From contig JAEFAV010000007.1 in NCBI GenBank assembly GCA_016288885.1, positions 78,356 through 142,355 of the forward strand: a stretch of 64,000 nucleotides of DNA. The letters run 5' to 3'. Positions 36,508-46,036 of this stretch are shown here, one piece after another. A model generated the notes under the pieces. That model did no database searches. It was not told the origin of the DNA and worked only from the letters and a program-made list of their open reading frames with translations. Every line of letters begins with the position of its first letter. Positions within the stretch are counted from its first letter, which is position 1. The stretch is from Saccharofermentans sp. (lineage in GTDB: Bacteria > Bacillota > Clostridia > Saccharofermentanales > Saccharofermentanaceae). The position numbers and the translations under genes were made by a program.

Positions 36508-37412
36508 ACTGCCAGTCTCCTTCGGATGAGGCTGTCCTCATAATTCTCTTCAGGTGTATGATCATCCGGGTAATATACTTCCAGCCTTTCACGTCCGAGA
36601 ACCTTCGTGAGCATTTCTATAAGGTCTTTGGAACCGAGATCCTCGACCGCATTCTTTGCAGGTAAAAGGATATATACTTTATCGCATTCTGTAAGAAGGT
36701 CGGGAAGATCCTTTGTCCGGAATCCTTCCAGGACGGCAAGAATGTTTACTGATCTTTTGTCTGAATGGGCCAGTCCCGCTGCATGATGCATCAGGGTGAC
36801 CGAACGGGATATTCCGAGATCGTTTATGTCATCGTAGTCGGCAGTGCTCCCGGGAGTAAGAAAGCCGGATCCGTCCATGTTGCAGTATTTGAGTATGTCA
36901 TCCGGTTCGAATTTTCTGGATCTGCAGGCTTCAAGAAGCGATGTCATATTACATCCGGATCTTGAATGCCAGGATGATCTTAACTTGCTTGTAAAATCCA
37001 GTCTGATATTGAAATCCGTCTCTGAAAGACCTGATGAAAGCTCTCTTATGAAACTGTCTCTTACATCCGAATAGACAAACGGAATGACGGCGGTGAGGCA
37101 GCCGCTGACGGTTTTGGAAATAATGGACGGTTTTTCTGCGGGTCTCAACATAGAGATCAATCTGGCACAGTCTATAATGCCGCCGTCTTCCGTAAGTCTG
37201 ATTGGTGAGGAGAGATTCGGAGAAATGTCTTCTTCGTTTATGTCTTCAGGATCGAATAAGACACGCGTGAAATCGCTGAATCTGTCTTCGTAATCCTGTT
37301 CATCGAAAAAGGGGTCTACTATGTAAGCATCAGGATAGAAGCAGCTGAGTCTCTTTTTGAGAAGCGAGTAAATGTATTCGTTCTTCTCATAGATCTTTAT
37401 GGTGAATGCCAT
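36504..37412 (-). CDS. TadZ/CpaE-like protein without a recognisable P-loop
   Basis: This 302-residue protein is the first gene of the tad operon. Its position, length and beginning (MAFTIKIYEKNEYIYSLL, then an Asp-rich receiver-like region) fit TadZ, which places the pilus machine at the cell surface. The middle segment TVSGCLTAVIPFVYSDVRDSF sits where the MinD-like P-loop should be but has no glycine-lysine Walker A. It could be a degenerate, non-ATP-binding TadZ. The assignment depends mainly on synteny. AAAGGAGG lies eight bases before the ATG. Confidence 0.6.
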   Translation of the reverse strand: MAFTIKIYEKNEYIYSLLKKRLSCFYPDAYIVDPFFDEQDYEDRFSDFTRVLFDPEDINEEDISPNLSSPIRLTEDGGIIDCARLISMLRPAEKPSIISKTVSGCLTAVIPFVYSDVRDSFIRELSSGLSETDFNIRLDFTSKLRSSWHSRSGCNMTSLLEACRSRKFEPDDILKYCNMDGSGFLTPGSTADYDDINDLGISRSVTLMHHAAGLAHSDKRSVNILAVLEGFRTKDLPDLLTECDKVYILLPAKNAVEDLGSKDLIEMLTKVLGRERLEVYYPDDHTPEENYEDSLIRRRLAV

Positions 37413-37482
37413 GCCTTAAATCCTCCTTTGCGAAGTGTTGTTCTTAAGGCGGATTGTAAGGCCCTGAGAGCTTTGATTAAAG

Positions 37483-37509
37483 CGACAAAATCCGACAAAA
37501 ACCGACAAG
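37483..37509 (-). promoter_or_regulatory. Triple TTGTCG element upstream of the tad operon (also found at comEA)
   Basis: Read on the minus strand: CTTGTCGGTTTTTGTCGG then ATTTTGTCG. The three TTGTCG words are repeated every ten bases, one helical turn. Almost the same sequence occurs at 56584-56609 before comEA. It lies about 70 bases before the TadZ-like start codon. A shared regulator site is inferred. Confidence 0.55.
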
Positions 37510-37631
37510 AAAAAAGCCCGGAAACACCATTTCGGTCAGGGTAATAATTAATTTATATTATTAACAAATTGCGCTTTTGGATCATTTTTCTGAAAATCTT
37601 TTTGGCAAAAACGGGTATCGCATACTGGTGA

Positions 37632-37660
37632 TTGACAAAGAGGTAACGTATAAGTACAAT
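37632..37660 (+). promoter_or_regulatory. Promoter of the SAM riboswitch-metK transcript
   Basis: A perfect TTGACA (37632-37637) and TACAAT (37655-37660) are separated by 17 bases, 26 bases before the riboswitch. Confidence 0.8.
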
Positions 37661-37685
37661 CAAACCACTACAATTTAAGTTCATT

Positions 37686-37787
37686 GCTTATCAAGAGTGA
37701 CTCGAGGGACCGGCCCGTTATCAGAGTCCGGCAACCGCGGAAAGCAGCGGTGCCAATTCCGGCAGGGAAACCTGAAAGATGAGGATC
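37686..37787 (+). promoter_or_regulatory. SAM-I (S-box) riboswitch
   Basis: The conserved S-box segments occur in order: CTTATCAAGAG, GAGGGA, GCCC, CGGCAACC, GGTGC then AATTCC, CAGGGAAAC and GATGAGG. Together they form the four-way junction that binds S-adenosylmethionine. A terminator hairpin follows at 37806, so SAM binding should stop transcription before metK. Known S-box RNAs control methionine and SAM genes in this way. Confidence 0.95.
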
Positions 37788-37805
37788 GTATATATATGAC
37801 GTCGG

Positions 37806-37836
37806 CCTTCTCCTTTCGGGGGAAGGTTTTTCTTTT
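37806..37836 (+). terminator. Riboswitch-controlled terminator before metK
   Basis: CCTTCTCC and GGGGAAGG form an eight-base-pair stem, followed by TTTTTCTTTT. It stands between the S-box and the metK ribosome site. Confidence 0.85.
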
Positions 37837-37866
37837 AATCAAAGCATTGAACGGAAAGGAAAGACA

Positions 37867-39057
37867 ATGAGAAATAAAAAAGGAAATTGGCTGTTCACTT
37901 CTGAATCCGTTACGGAGGGACATCCCGACAAGATCTGCGATCAGATCTCAGATGCTGTGCTCGATGCTATCTTAGAGCAGGATAAGACCGCGCGTGTCGC
38001 ATGCGAGACATGCACCACGACCGGAATGGTGCTCGTTATGGGCGAGATCACTACATCTGCTTATGTAGATATCCCTTCGATCGTAAGAAATAAGATCAGG
38101 GAGATCGGTTACAACTCCAGCGAGATGGGTTTTGACAGCCATTCGTGTGCAGTTCTTACTTCGATCGACGAACAGTCTCCCGATATCGCTATGGGCGTTA
38201 ACGAGTCTTATGAGGCACGTCACGGCGGCGAGAAGGAACTCGATACCGGTGCAGGCGATCAGGGAATGATGTTCGGATATGCAAACGATGACACGCCGGA
38301 GCTTATGCCTATGCCTATCTCACTTGCACATAAGCTCACTATCCGTCTTACTGAAGTACGTAAGAACGGTGCTGATTTCTTAAGACCTGATGGCAAGTCA
38401 CAGGTTACTGTAGAGTATGAGAATGACAAGGTAAAGAGGATCGATGCAGTCGTTATCTCTACACAGCACAGCGCTGATGTTACTCTCGAGTACCTTGAGG
38501 AATACATCAAGGAGAACGTTATCAAGGCTGTTATTCCGGCTGGTCTTATGGATGAGAATACTAAGATCTACATCAACCCTACAGGCAGATTCGTTGTAGG
38601 CGGTCCCCAGGGTGACTCAGGACTTACGGGAAGAAAGATCATCGTAGATACTTACGGCGGTTTTGCACGCCACGGCGGCGGATGCTTCTCGGGTAAGGAT
38701 CCGACGAAGGTAGACCGTTCAGCATGCTACATGATGCGTTATATCGCTAAGAATATCGTCGCAGCAGGACTTGCTTCCGAGTGCGAAGTCCAGGTCGCTT
38801 ATGCGATCGGAGTTGCAAAGCCCGTATCTGTAATGGTGGATACTTTCGGAACGGGTAAGATCGACGAAGAAAAGATCACAGAGATCGTAAATAAGGTCTT
38901 TGACTTAAGACCTGCCGCCATCATCAGGGATCTCGATCTCAGAAGACCCATCTATTCCAAGACCGCAAGCTACGGTCACTTCGGAAGAACGGATATCGAT
39001 CTTCCCTGGGAGAAGACGGATAAAGCCGAAGAGATCAGAAAGCTCGCCGGGATCTGA
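37867..39057 (+). CDS. metK: S-adenosylmethionine synthetase
   Basis: This 396-residue enzyme makes S-adenosylmethionine from methionine and ATP in the cytoplasm. The N-terminus [26 protein letters not shown], the [12 protein letters not shown] hexapeptide region and [20 protein letters not shown] are diagnostic. Length is normal. Expression should be lowered by SAM through the S-box leader. AACGGAAAGGAAAGACA precedes the ATG. A strong terminator follows. Confidence 0.98.
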   Translation: MRNKKGNWLFTSESVTEGHPDKICDQISDAVLDAILEQDKTARVACETCTTTGMVLVMGEITTSAYVDIPSIVRNKIREIGYNSSEMGFDSHSCAVLTSIDEQSPDIAMGVNESYEARHGGEKELDTGAGDQGMMFGYANDDTPELMPMPISLAHKLTIRLTEVRKNGADFLRPDGKSQVTVEYENDKVKRIDAVVISTQHSADVTLEYLEEYIKENVIKAVIPAGLMDENTKIYINPTGRFVVGGPQGDSGLTGRKIIVDTYGGFARHGGGCFSGKDPTKVDRSACYMMRYIAKNIVAAGLASECEVQVAYAIGVAKPVSVMVDTFGTGKIDEEKITEIVNKVFDLRPAAIIRDLDLRRPIYSKTASYGHFGRTDIDLPWEKTDKAEEIRKLAGI

Positions 39058-39089
39058 TATCCCGTTATTAGGACAAAAAAGTCTCAAAT

Positions 39090-39130
39090 GCCCGGTTAAA
39101 GTCTCATCTTTGGCCGGGCTTATTGTTTTG
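39090..39130 (+). terminator. Rho-independent terminator of metK
   Basis: GCCCGGTTAAAG pairs with CTTTGGCCGGGC over 12 positions including two G-U pairs, with loop TCTCAT and tail TTATTGTTTT. Confidence 0.85.
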
Positions 39131-39183
39131 TCCTTTTATGTTTGTTAGCATCTTGAAAAGCCTGGAAACAAAAAAAGTAGATC

Positions 39184-41532
39184 ATGAAAAAAGAGCCTAA
39201 AGACAATAAGGATTTCTCGTTGTCGGTATCAGATATCGGAAGCGAGATCGAAGATGCGAAAGTCACCTGCATAAAGGTGTTCTGCCCGAGAAAGGCGAAT
39301 AATTTCGTGTCTTTTCTTTGCAGCGGAAGATTTACCGTTGCAGGCAGATCCAAAGTGGATATCGTCGAGGGCGGAACGTACATTATCTCCGGCAAGGTGA
39401 CCGAGTGGAACAACAGACCCCAGGTCACGTTAAAGAAGATCCGTGTTGACGAAAGTGCAGGTGATACTCTTCTCATAGCTTCTTTTCTGGCAGATAACAT
39501 AAGCGGTCTTGGAAAGACCACTTCAGAAGCCCTGGCGGAAAAATACGGCAGGGATGTGCTTAAGATATTGACTGAGACACCGGAGCTGGCGTCATCAGAA
39601 GTAAGCGGATTGTCGTCATCAAGAGCCTTGGCGATTTGTGACCAGCTTACGCAGGAATCGGAATATTTCAGACAGGGTCTTGAAGCCAAGTTGATGGGTT
39701 TTTCGCAGGCGCAGATAAAGATCTTAAAGAATCTGGACCGCCTGAAATGCGAGGAGATCAGAAAGAGTCCCTTCGATCTTATGGGACACGGAATCGCGGG
39801 GTTCGAACTTCTGGACAGGATAGCCCTGGGGGAAGGAGTATCTCCTGCAGCGCCCGAAAGGATCGCTGCCGCGCTTTATCAGTCCTGCATGTATCTGCAT
39901 GAAGATACGAAGTCCACGTCGCTGATGCCGCAGGATGTCAGGCGCAGGGCATTGGAATACGTAAATACGCATGAATCGAAGCTTACGTCCGAACAGTTTT
40001 CGGAGGTGTTCAGGGCAGGAGTAACACTTGCGATAGAAGAGAAGAAGATCGCGGTGTATAAATACGATTCCGGAAAGTGCGCTGCGTGTGACGCAGAAGA
40101 TCCGGAAGCAAGATTTGCCACGATGAGCTATTTTGCTTCGGAACTTGCTATAGAGAGACGCATCAATGAGATGCTCAAGACAAAGATAAAACCTCCTGCA
40201 AGAGATGAGAGCGACAGGATAATGAAGGAGGTCGCATCTGATCTCGGCATCATTCCTGATAAGTCGCAGCTTGAGGCGCTTTATCTTTGCATGTACAGCC
40301 CGATCAGCATTATCACGGGCGGTCCCGGAACCGGAAAGACCACGATAATGGGTATCCTTGGCGAATACTTCAAAAGAAATAAGATAAGCTGCGTCTTTGC
40401 TGCTCCGACGGGAAGAGCTGCGAAAAAGCTTTCGGAGGCATGCGGAAGCGAAGCTTCGACCATTCACAGGCTCCTGGGAGTCAGAAGGACCATTAATTCA
40501 GATGATGAAGATCTGCTGCCGGATGACAGGGCCGGACAGTATAACAGTCTTCTTTTCGTGCACGGCAAGGATAATCCTATCGTGTGCAGGGTAATAGTGA
40601 TCGATGAGATGTCCATGGTCGATACCATGCTCTTCAGACACCTTCTGGATGCAGCTGATAAAGGAACTTCGATAATACTTGTTGGTGATCCCGACCAGCT
40701 TCCGTCAGTAGGGTGCGGAGACATCTTAAGGGATCTCCTGTCCTGCAAAGCGATACCTGCTATAAGACTTGATGCTCTTCACAGGCAGGCTGACGACGGT
40801 TCCATTGCCGAAAACGCGAGACTCATTCTTGAAGGTAATGAACCTAAGAAATCCGGAAATGATTTCGAGATAATAAGCTGCAAGAGTGAGGATGAAGCAC
40901 AGGAGACGATCGCCAGGCTTGTTCTCGAGCACAAGGATGAAGACCTAATCTGCCTAACTCCGACCAAGAATGAGAATGTCGCTCTTGGTACTGTGCAACT
41001 CAATAAACTTATCCAGGCACTTGAAGTAAAAGATGATCTGAAGGTGCTTAAGAGAGGGCAGAGTCTGGTCCTTCACATAGGCGATAAGGTGATGCAGAAC
41101 AAGAATGATTATTCCACGGAATGGATAGACCCCGTGACAGGTGAAGTCCTTCAGGGAATATTTAATGGAGAGCTCGGGGTAATAACGGATATCGATCCTT
41201 TAAAATCCAGTGTTACCATAACTTTCGATGAAGGCAAGACTGCAGAATACAAGGGGAAACTTTTGGAGAATATTGACCTGGCATATGCGGTGACCGTGCA
41301 TAAGTCACAGGGCTGTGAATTTGACAGGGTCATTATTGCTCTGGGAAAGATGAATGCTCTTTTGTATAAGCGCAGTCTGCTCTACACGGCTGTTACGAGA
41401 GGTAAGATAAACGTCACGATAGTCGAATGCGAAGGAACGCTCGGAAAGTTTTTAAGAGCTCCAAAAGGCGACATAAGAGAAACGTGCTTAAGAGATCTCC
41501 TTAAGACAGTTGATCATCGAAGGTTAAAATGA
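39184..41532 (+). CDS. recD2: RecD2-type DNA helicase (SF1B)
   Basis: This 782-residue 5'-3' helicase is of the RecD2/YrrC type, found in bacteria and acting without RecBC in repair and replication-fork maintenance. The N-terminal region has an OB-like fold (to about residue 100) and helix-hairpin-helix motifs (ISGLGKTTSEALAEKYG). The helicase core has ITGGPGTGKTTI (lysine 385), VIDEMSMVDT, LVGDPDQLPSVGCGDIL and the C-terminal AYAVTVHKSQGCEFD and YTAVTRGK motifs. No good Shine-Dalgarno is visible at ATG 39184. comF overlaps its end by four bases, so the two are coupled. Confidence 0.93.
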   Translation: MKKEPKDNKDFSLSVSDIGSEIEDAKVTCIKVFCPRKANNFVSFLCSGRFTVAGRSKVDIVEGGTYIISGKVTEWNNRPQVTLKKIRVDESAGDTLLIASFLADNISGLGKTTSEALAEKYGRDVLKILTETPELASSEVSGLSSSRALAICDQLTQESEYFRQGLEAKLMGFSQAQIKILKNLDRLKCEEIRKSPFDLMGHGIAGFELLDRIALGEGVSPAAPERIAAALYQSCMYLHEDTKSTSLMPQDVRRRALEYVNTHESKLTSEQFSEVFRAGVTLAIEEKKIAVYKYDSGKCAACDAEDPEARFATMSYFASELAIERRINEMLKTKIKPPARDESDRIMKEVASDLGIIPDKSQLEALYLCMYSPISIITGGPGTGKTTIMGILGEYFKRNKISCVFAAPTGRAAKKLSEACGSEASTIHRLLGVRRTINSDDEDLLPDDRAGQYNSLLFVHGKDNPIVCRVIVIDEMSMVDTMLFRHLLDAADKGTSIILVGDPDQLPSVGCGDILRDLLSCKAIPAIRLDALHRQADDGSIAENARLILEGNEPKKSGNDFEIISCKSEDEAQETIARLVLEHKDEDLICLTPTKNENVALGTVQLNKLIQALEVKDDLKVLKRGQSLVLHIGDKVMQNKNDYSTEWIDPVTGEVLQGIFNGELGVITDIDPLKSSVTITFDEGKTAEYKGKLLENIDLAYAVTVHKSQGCEFDRVIIALGKMNALLYKRSLLYTAVTRGKINVTIVECEGTLGKFLRAPKGDIRETCLRDLLKTVDHRRLK

Positions 41533-42341
41533 TGGGAGCGTCTGTAAGGAACACAGATGTATCAACATTTCAAAAAGGGATAAGGGAAGCTTTTAAAGAT
41601 GCTTTTGATCTCATCCTTCCATACAGATGCGCAATATGCGGAAATGCATCTGATACCGAAGACCGATTCACAGGTTACAACAGGCTTTATAAAGATATTT
41701 ACGGTGTGGATCCGGAGCTTCATATATGCGGTAAGTGCCTGTCTTCATTTAACATTCTGGAGGAGGATAAAAGATGGTCATTATGCCTTTCTGATCCCCG
41801 CGAAAATGATGCTTGTCCGGGGCTTGCTTTGTATATGCCTTTTACTTATCAGGGAATAGCCGGACGTGCCGTTCCAAGGATCAAGTTCGGGAAAAAGAAA
41901 GAACTTGCGAGATTTCTGGGATGCCTTTTGGGTTCCTGCATATATGGTGAAGACATTAGGGCCGACCTGATGGTTCCTGTTCCGCTGTCACCCGAAAGGC
42001 TTGCCGAACGCGGATTTAATCAGGCGGAAGAGATAGCGTATCCTGCTTCAAGACTGAATGACATTCCGTTTGCTGATGACCTGCTTACAAGAATCAAGGA
42101 TACGAAGAGACAATCTGAACTCAGAGACAATACTGTACGTTCAAAAAATGTCGCAGGTGCTTTTGGGGTAAGCGGACTTTGGGATGTTACAGGAATGACG
42201 ATCGTAATCGTAGATGATGTCGTTACGACCGGCGCGACTTTGCATGAGGCGGCGGAAGCCTTATATAAAGCCGGAGCATCCAAAGTGTTGTGCATCGCTT
42301 TCGCGGGAAACAGATATATCAAGAATGCGGAGCCGTTCTGA
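41529..42341 (+). CDS. comF: ComF-family phosphoribosyltransferase-like competence protein
   Basis: This 270-residue protein has an N-terminal zinc site (CAICGNAS...CGKCLSSF) and a C-terminal phosphoribosyltransferase fold with TIVIVDDVVTTGATLHEAAEAL, the PRPP-binding loop, preceded by PVPLSPERLAERGFNQAEEIA. ComF proteins help bring transforming single-stranded DNA into the cytoplasm, in contact with helicases; the enzymatic activity is unclear. It overlaps recD2 by four bases (ATGATG). The coupling of a helicase and ComF is reminiscent of the comFA-comFC pair. Confidence 0.9.
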   Translation: MMGASVRNTDVSTFQKGIREAFKDAFDLILPYRCAICGNASDTEDRFTGYNRLYKDIYGVDPELHICGKCLSSFNILEEDKRWSLCLSDPRENDACPGLALYMPFTYQGIAGRAVPRIKFGKKKELARFLGCLLGSCIYGEDIRADLMVPVPLSPERLAERGFNQAEEIAYPASRLNDIPFADDLLTRIKDTKRQSELRDNTVRSKNVAGAFGVSGLWDVTGMTIVIVDDVVTTGATLHEAAEALYKAGASKVLCIAFAGNRYIKNAEPF

Positions 42342-42353
42342 TCAAATTCTCAT

Positions 42354-42442
42354 TTGCAGATTGCACAAATCAGTTTTTATAAAATTTAGCCGGTTAAAGA
42401 TTCTTATTTCTGTTTTGAATAGTAAAATGCAATTGGGATAAT
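42354..42442 (+). promoter_or_regulatory. Candidate promoters of the lipoprotein gene
   Basis: Two candidates are visible. TTGCAG (42354-42359), 18 bases, TATAAA (42378-42383); and TTGAAT (42415-42420), 16 bases, GATAAT (42437-42442). The second would give a leader of about 20 bases ending in the ribosome site GTGGGGA. No terminator for comF is seen in between. Confidence 0.4.
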
Positions 42443-42467
42443 AAGAATATTTAGTGGGGACATTTTT

Positions 42468-44861
42468 ATGAAAATAATCAAACCTCTTGCTGTTACCATG
42501 GCTGTCATTATGCTGATGCCTATGCTCATGTCTTGTTCGTCTGCAAAGAAAAGTTCCAATGTGGTCAAAGAAGATGATCCGTGGTACGAATCGAACAGGT
42601 TCGAACTGAAAAAAGATATGCCGGAACATCCGAGTCTGGGAGCCGTTTCTGTCGTATGTGCAAGCAATGACAGGTTCTTTTCGCTCTATTGCTATTCCAC
42701 TGACATGTGGGCTTCAGCGAGAAGCGTAATTGATACGTATGATTATGACGGCAATCTGGTTAACCGTAAAAATATAACCTGCAATGATGATTACTATGTT
42801 TCCGATATCTATTCTGTCAGTCCCGATCCTGAAGGAAAAACCATAGATGCGATCGTTTACGTCAATTCCAGGTCTAAGCCGGGCTGTCAGGCATTTGCCT
42901 CCATTGATACGGAAACCGGAACGGTATCGGATATAAAAGAAGTGTTCGGCGGTGAAGCCAAAAAGCTTAAGAAAGCAGAGTACGGTGTTTATTCGCTTTC
43001 CGGCATAGGAGATTATACTGTAGCATTGCTGCAAAATGATGAGTTGTTTTTCAGTACCATGATCAGTGATTGGAAATTGGCATTGTTTAAGAACACTGAG
43101 TTTGTCACTGAATTGGATCTGTCATCATTAAATATCAGATACTTTGAAGGGTTTACACTTAATTTACCTGAAGATTCCCTTTATGCAATCGGTCTTGAAA
43201 AAGAAGATTACATTGTCATGGAATTTGACATTAATAACGGGAGACTGAAGAGTAAAAACTCTTTTCAGGATCTCTCTGAAAGGGAAGTGAATTTTGCTGA
43301 ATACAAGGCTACGGATAACGGTGAGATGTGCAAGATCGATTCGTTTGGAAACGTCATGAAGCTTGATGTTAACACGATGACTTCTCAAACCGTGATCGAC
43401 ACCAACTGGTATACCCCTTATTTTTCCCCGGAGTATTCGGATGGTAATTATTCCGGTTCGTCGGTAATGAGTTATACCGAAGACAGAACGGTTTTCCTGG
43501 ATTATGAGACAAAATCATATGGGTGTGATGAATACGTCTATACCGAGTATGTCAGGGTACTCAAAAAAGCCGATAAGAATCCTAATGCCGGCAAGAAGAT
43601 CATCGAACTTGCATTACCACCTAATTCGGGTGTTACGGATTATCTGGCAAGAGCTATTTATGAATTCAACAGAACAGACAATGAATATCTCATAAGGGTA
43701 TGGGACAAATACAAGACCGGTTTTCTAGTCGGAAGAGCCTTTGGAAACGTTGATGAGGACGATCAGAAGGTCTTTAAGATGATACAGGACCTTAAAGGCG
43801 ACGACGCGCCGGACATTGCTGTCGGCATCCAGAAGAATTATGCGATGCGGGATGAGATCTTTATGGATCTTTCGGAGTTTCTTGATCCGGAGGTTATGAA
43901 TAAACAGTACAGTAATATCATCGAGGCAGGAAGAATAAACGGGAAGTTGTACTTCCTTCCGGTAACACTTGAAATAGAAGGTCTGGTTACTAACTCAGAA
44001 CTGTTGAAAGACGGTGCCGTGGGCATTACCTTTGAAGAATACGGCGAGCTTGTAAACGAAGCGATGCACGGCTTCTCACCATATGATTATCCCGGTTCAC
44101 GGTTCTATAACAAACAGGATTTTTTATTATCCTGTATAGATACGAAGAGCGCCATTGATGGCGAGACGGTAGAATTCGGAACAGAACAGTTCCGTGCCGC
44201 AGTAAAATACACAGGAGAAAACTTCGAATATGATGATGAAAACAGTATACCTGATGAATACATATACGATCTGAACAGGTACAGGGGTGAGTGTTATTAC
44301 GCACAGATCGATGATTATCTTGATTATGTACATGCCTGCTTCAGGGTTAAGGGACGTTATAATATTATCGGGACACCTTCGGCAGATGCATCCGGTCCGA
44401 GATTCAAAGCAATTGAGACTATATCTGTATCAGTAACTACGGATGTGGAAGACGGCTGTAAAAAATTCCTGAATTATCTGTTTTCCGGTGCAGCTTTCGA
44501 TTCTACAGAATGTGAATTCAGGCAGATAGTAACAAACAAGGAGATCATGAGTAAAAACATTGAGACCCTTACCGTGATAAACAACGATACATTTGCCCGG
44601 TACAGGAATTCGGTTGAATCAGGGGCTTTAATACCTGCTCCCGGCATAGATAAGTTATATGGAGATAAGAACGCAACGGATGATATGCGTGACAGCTTCC
44701 TGAACAGTCTTACTACGATCTCCACCTATTATTATGAGGATTACACGATCGTACAGTTCACGCTCGAAGAGCTTGCACCATATTATGCCGGTGACCGTTC
44801 GCTTGACGATGCCATAAAGTACCTTAATGACAGGACAACCAAATATGTAAGGGAGATGTAG
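42468..44861 (+). CDS. Orphan extracellular solute-binding-like lipoprotein
   Basis: This is a 797-residue exported lipoprotein: a short signal peptide ends in LMSC with the lipidated cysteine at about residue 23. Residues 40 to about 360 form a repetitive beta-rich part resembling a propeller sensor. Residues from about 375 to the end resemble family-1 sugar-binding proteins: AIYEFNRTDNEYLIRV, DAPDIAVGI, FMDLSEFLDPE, INGKLYFLPVTLEIEGLVTN. No ABC permease or ATPase gene is adjacent, so it may work as a sensor or supply an unlinked transporter. The substrate is unknown. It is convergent with mraY, 25 bases apart, with no terminator visible. Confidence 0.75.
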   Translation: MKIIKPLAVTMAVIMLMPMLMSCSSAKKSSNVVKEDDPWYESNRFELKKDMPEHPSLGAVSVVCASNDRFFSLYCYSTDMWASARSVIDTYDYDGNLVNRKNITCNDDYYVSDIYSVSPDPEGKTIDAIVYVNSRSKPGCQAFASIDTETGTVSDIKEVFGGEAKKLKKAEYGVYSLSGIGDYTVALLQNDELFFSTMISDWKLALFKNTEFVTELDLSSLNIRYFEGFTLNLPEDSLYAIGLEKEDYIVMEFDINNGRLKSKNSFQDLSEREVNFAEYKATDNGEMCKIDSFGNVMKLDVNTMTSQTVIDTNWYTPYFSPEYSDGNYSGSSVMSYTEDRTVFLDYETKSYGCDEYVYTEYVRVLKKADKNPNAGKKIIELALPPNSGVTDYLARAIYEFNRTDNEYLIRVWDKYKTGFLVGRAFGNVDEDDQKVFKMIQDLKGDDAPDIAVGIQKNYAMRDEIFMDLSEFLDPEVMNKQYSNIIEAGRINGKLYFLPVTLEIEGLVTNSELLKDGAVGITFEEYGELVNEAMHGFSPYDYPGSRFYNKQDFLLSCIDTKSAIDGETVEFGTEQFRAAVKYTGENFEYDDENSIPDEYIYDLNRYRGECYYAQIDDYLDYVHACFRVKGRYNIIGTPSADASGPRFKAIETISVSVTTDVEDGCKKFLNYLFSGAAFDSTECEFRQIVTNKEIMSKNIETLTVINNDTFARYRNSVESGALIPAPGIDKLYGDKNATDDMRDSFLNSLTTISTYYYEDYTIVQFTLEELAPYYAGDRSLDDAIKYLNDRTTKYVREM

Positions 44862-44886
44862 GGGATTCCGGTCAGATCAAGCAGAT

Positions 44887-45918
44887 TCAGACAACGCCTG
44901 TAACCCTCAAAAGAACAGAGGCAAAGATATAGACCAGATCGATGATCAGGGCTGCGAGGACAAGTGTCAGCCATACTTTCTTGACGCTGAACTTTCTGTT
45001 CTTGCGCAGTTCGTCATGGAGAGGCGTCGTTATGCTCCTGAAAAGGATGATCTTTCTTTTTGTCAGTCTTCCGACAGTGATCTTTAATATCGAGATGCCT
45101 CCGTCACAGAGGAAAGGAAGACCGACTATGAAATAAAGGAAAGGGATCCTGCATAAGATGAGGAAGAAAGCGATGAAAAATCCCAGAGATCTTGATCCGG
45201 CATCGCCCATCATCATTTTCGACGGATTGAAATTAAATATAAGATAAGCGGCAAGGGCAGGGACGAATGCGGCCGTAAGAAGTGCCGGATTGCTGTCAAA
45301 ACAGGTGCCTGCCAAAGAAGCCATAACCAATGTCGCGACTATGGAGATTACGGAAAGAGATCCGGAAAGTCCGTCGATACCGTCCGTGGCATTCGTGGCA
45401 TTGATGGATACGACCAAAAGCAATACCGCAAGGAAATAGTAGAGCACGGGATTGATGTCGAAATATGTTCCGGTAATGGCCAGGTAGACCCTTGTCCCGA
45501 AAAAGTGTACGCAGATGAATGCTCCGACAAGAGAAACTGCGACATCCAAGGCACCCTTAACATACTCGTTCCATGGGTTTTTAGATCTGTCATCGAGCCA
45601 GCCTGTTACCATCTCGGCCAGTACGGCAAGGAGCCCGAAGCCGAGTCCTGACACCACGTTTCCGCTCTCGAAGATGCCTTTGTCAGAAACGACGGGATTT
45701 ATAAGGAAGCAGAGAACGCATGATACCGCCAGAAATACCAGGATGAAGTAAAATCCTACTCCTGTGGGCTTTCCGATGTTAACTTCGGAGCCCTGCGCAA
45801 ACTTGCGGCCGCGGTCATGGCCCAATAAGACCTTCTCGCCGGGCAGTAATCTGAGAAGTATATATGTAATGACAAAGGCTGCTATGCAGCCGACAGCCAT
45901 CTTAAAGACAAAATCCAT
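44887..45918 (-). CDS. mraY: MraY-type phospho-N-acetylmuramoyl-pentapeptide transferase
   Basis: This 343-residue protein with about ten membrane helices transfers phospho-MurNAc-pentapeptide to undecaprenyl phosphate, giving lipid I. Family motifs are GKPTGVGF, the Asp-rich [25 protein letters not shown], and [11 protein letters not shown]. The C-terminal histidine motif (usually P-x-HHH-FE) reads TTPLHDEL, keeping only one histidine, a divergence. It is far from any cell-wall cluster, so it might be a second, related polyprenyl-phosphate transferase. TTG/ATG choice: ATG 45918 fits the first helix. An argS gene is divergent. Confidence 0.8.
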   Translation of the reverse strand: MDFVFKMAVGCIAAFVITYILLRLLPGEKVLLGHDRGRKFAQGSEVNIGKPTGVGFYFILVFLAVSCVLCFLINPVVSDKGIFESGNVVSGLGFGLLAVLAEMVTGWLDDRSKNPWNEYVKGALDVAVSLVGAFICVHFFGTRVYLAITGTYFDINPVLYYFLAVLLLVVSINATNATDGIDGLSGSLSVISIVATLVMASLAGTCFDSNPALLTAAFVPALAAYLIFNFNPSKMMMGDAGSRSLGFFIAFFLILCRIPFLYFIVGLPFLCDGGISILKITVGRLTKRKIILFRSITTPLHDELRKNRKFSVKKVWLTLVLAALIIDLVYIFASVLLRVTGVV

Positions 45919-46036
45919 TAAAAACCCTCGCTCATAAGGTTTTATATAACAGAAGCATTATACCTTAACGGTATATAGAAAAAAATCATTAAATCGTTCA
46001 ATAAATCAACCTGATTTGCTCGTCAGTATTGGCCAA

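Noticed and set aside
39120-39689. 189-residue minus-strand ORF opposite the start of recD2
   Set aside because: It overlaps the N-terminus of a clear helicase gene and begins inside the metK terminator region; no motif is recognisable.
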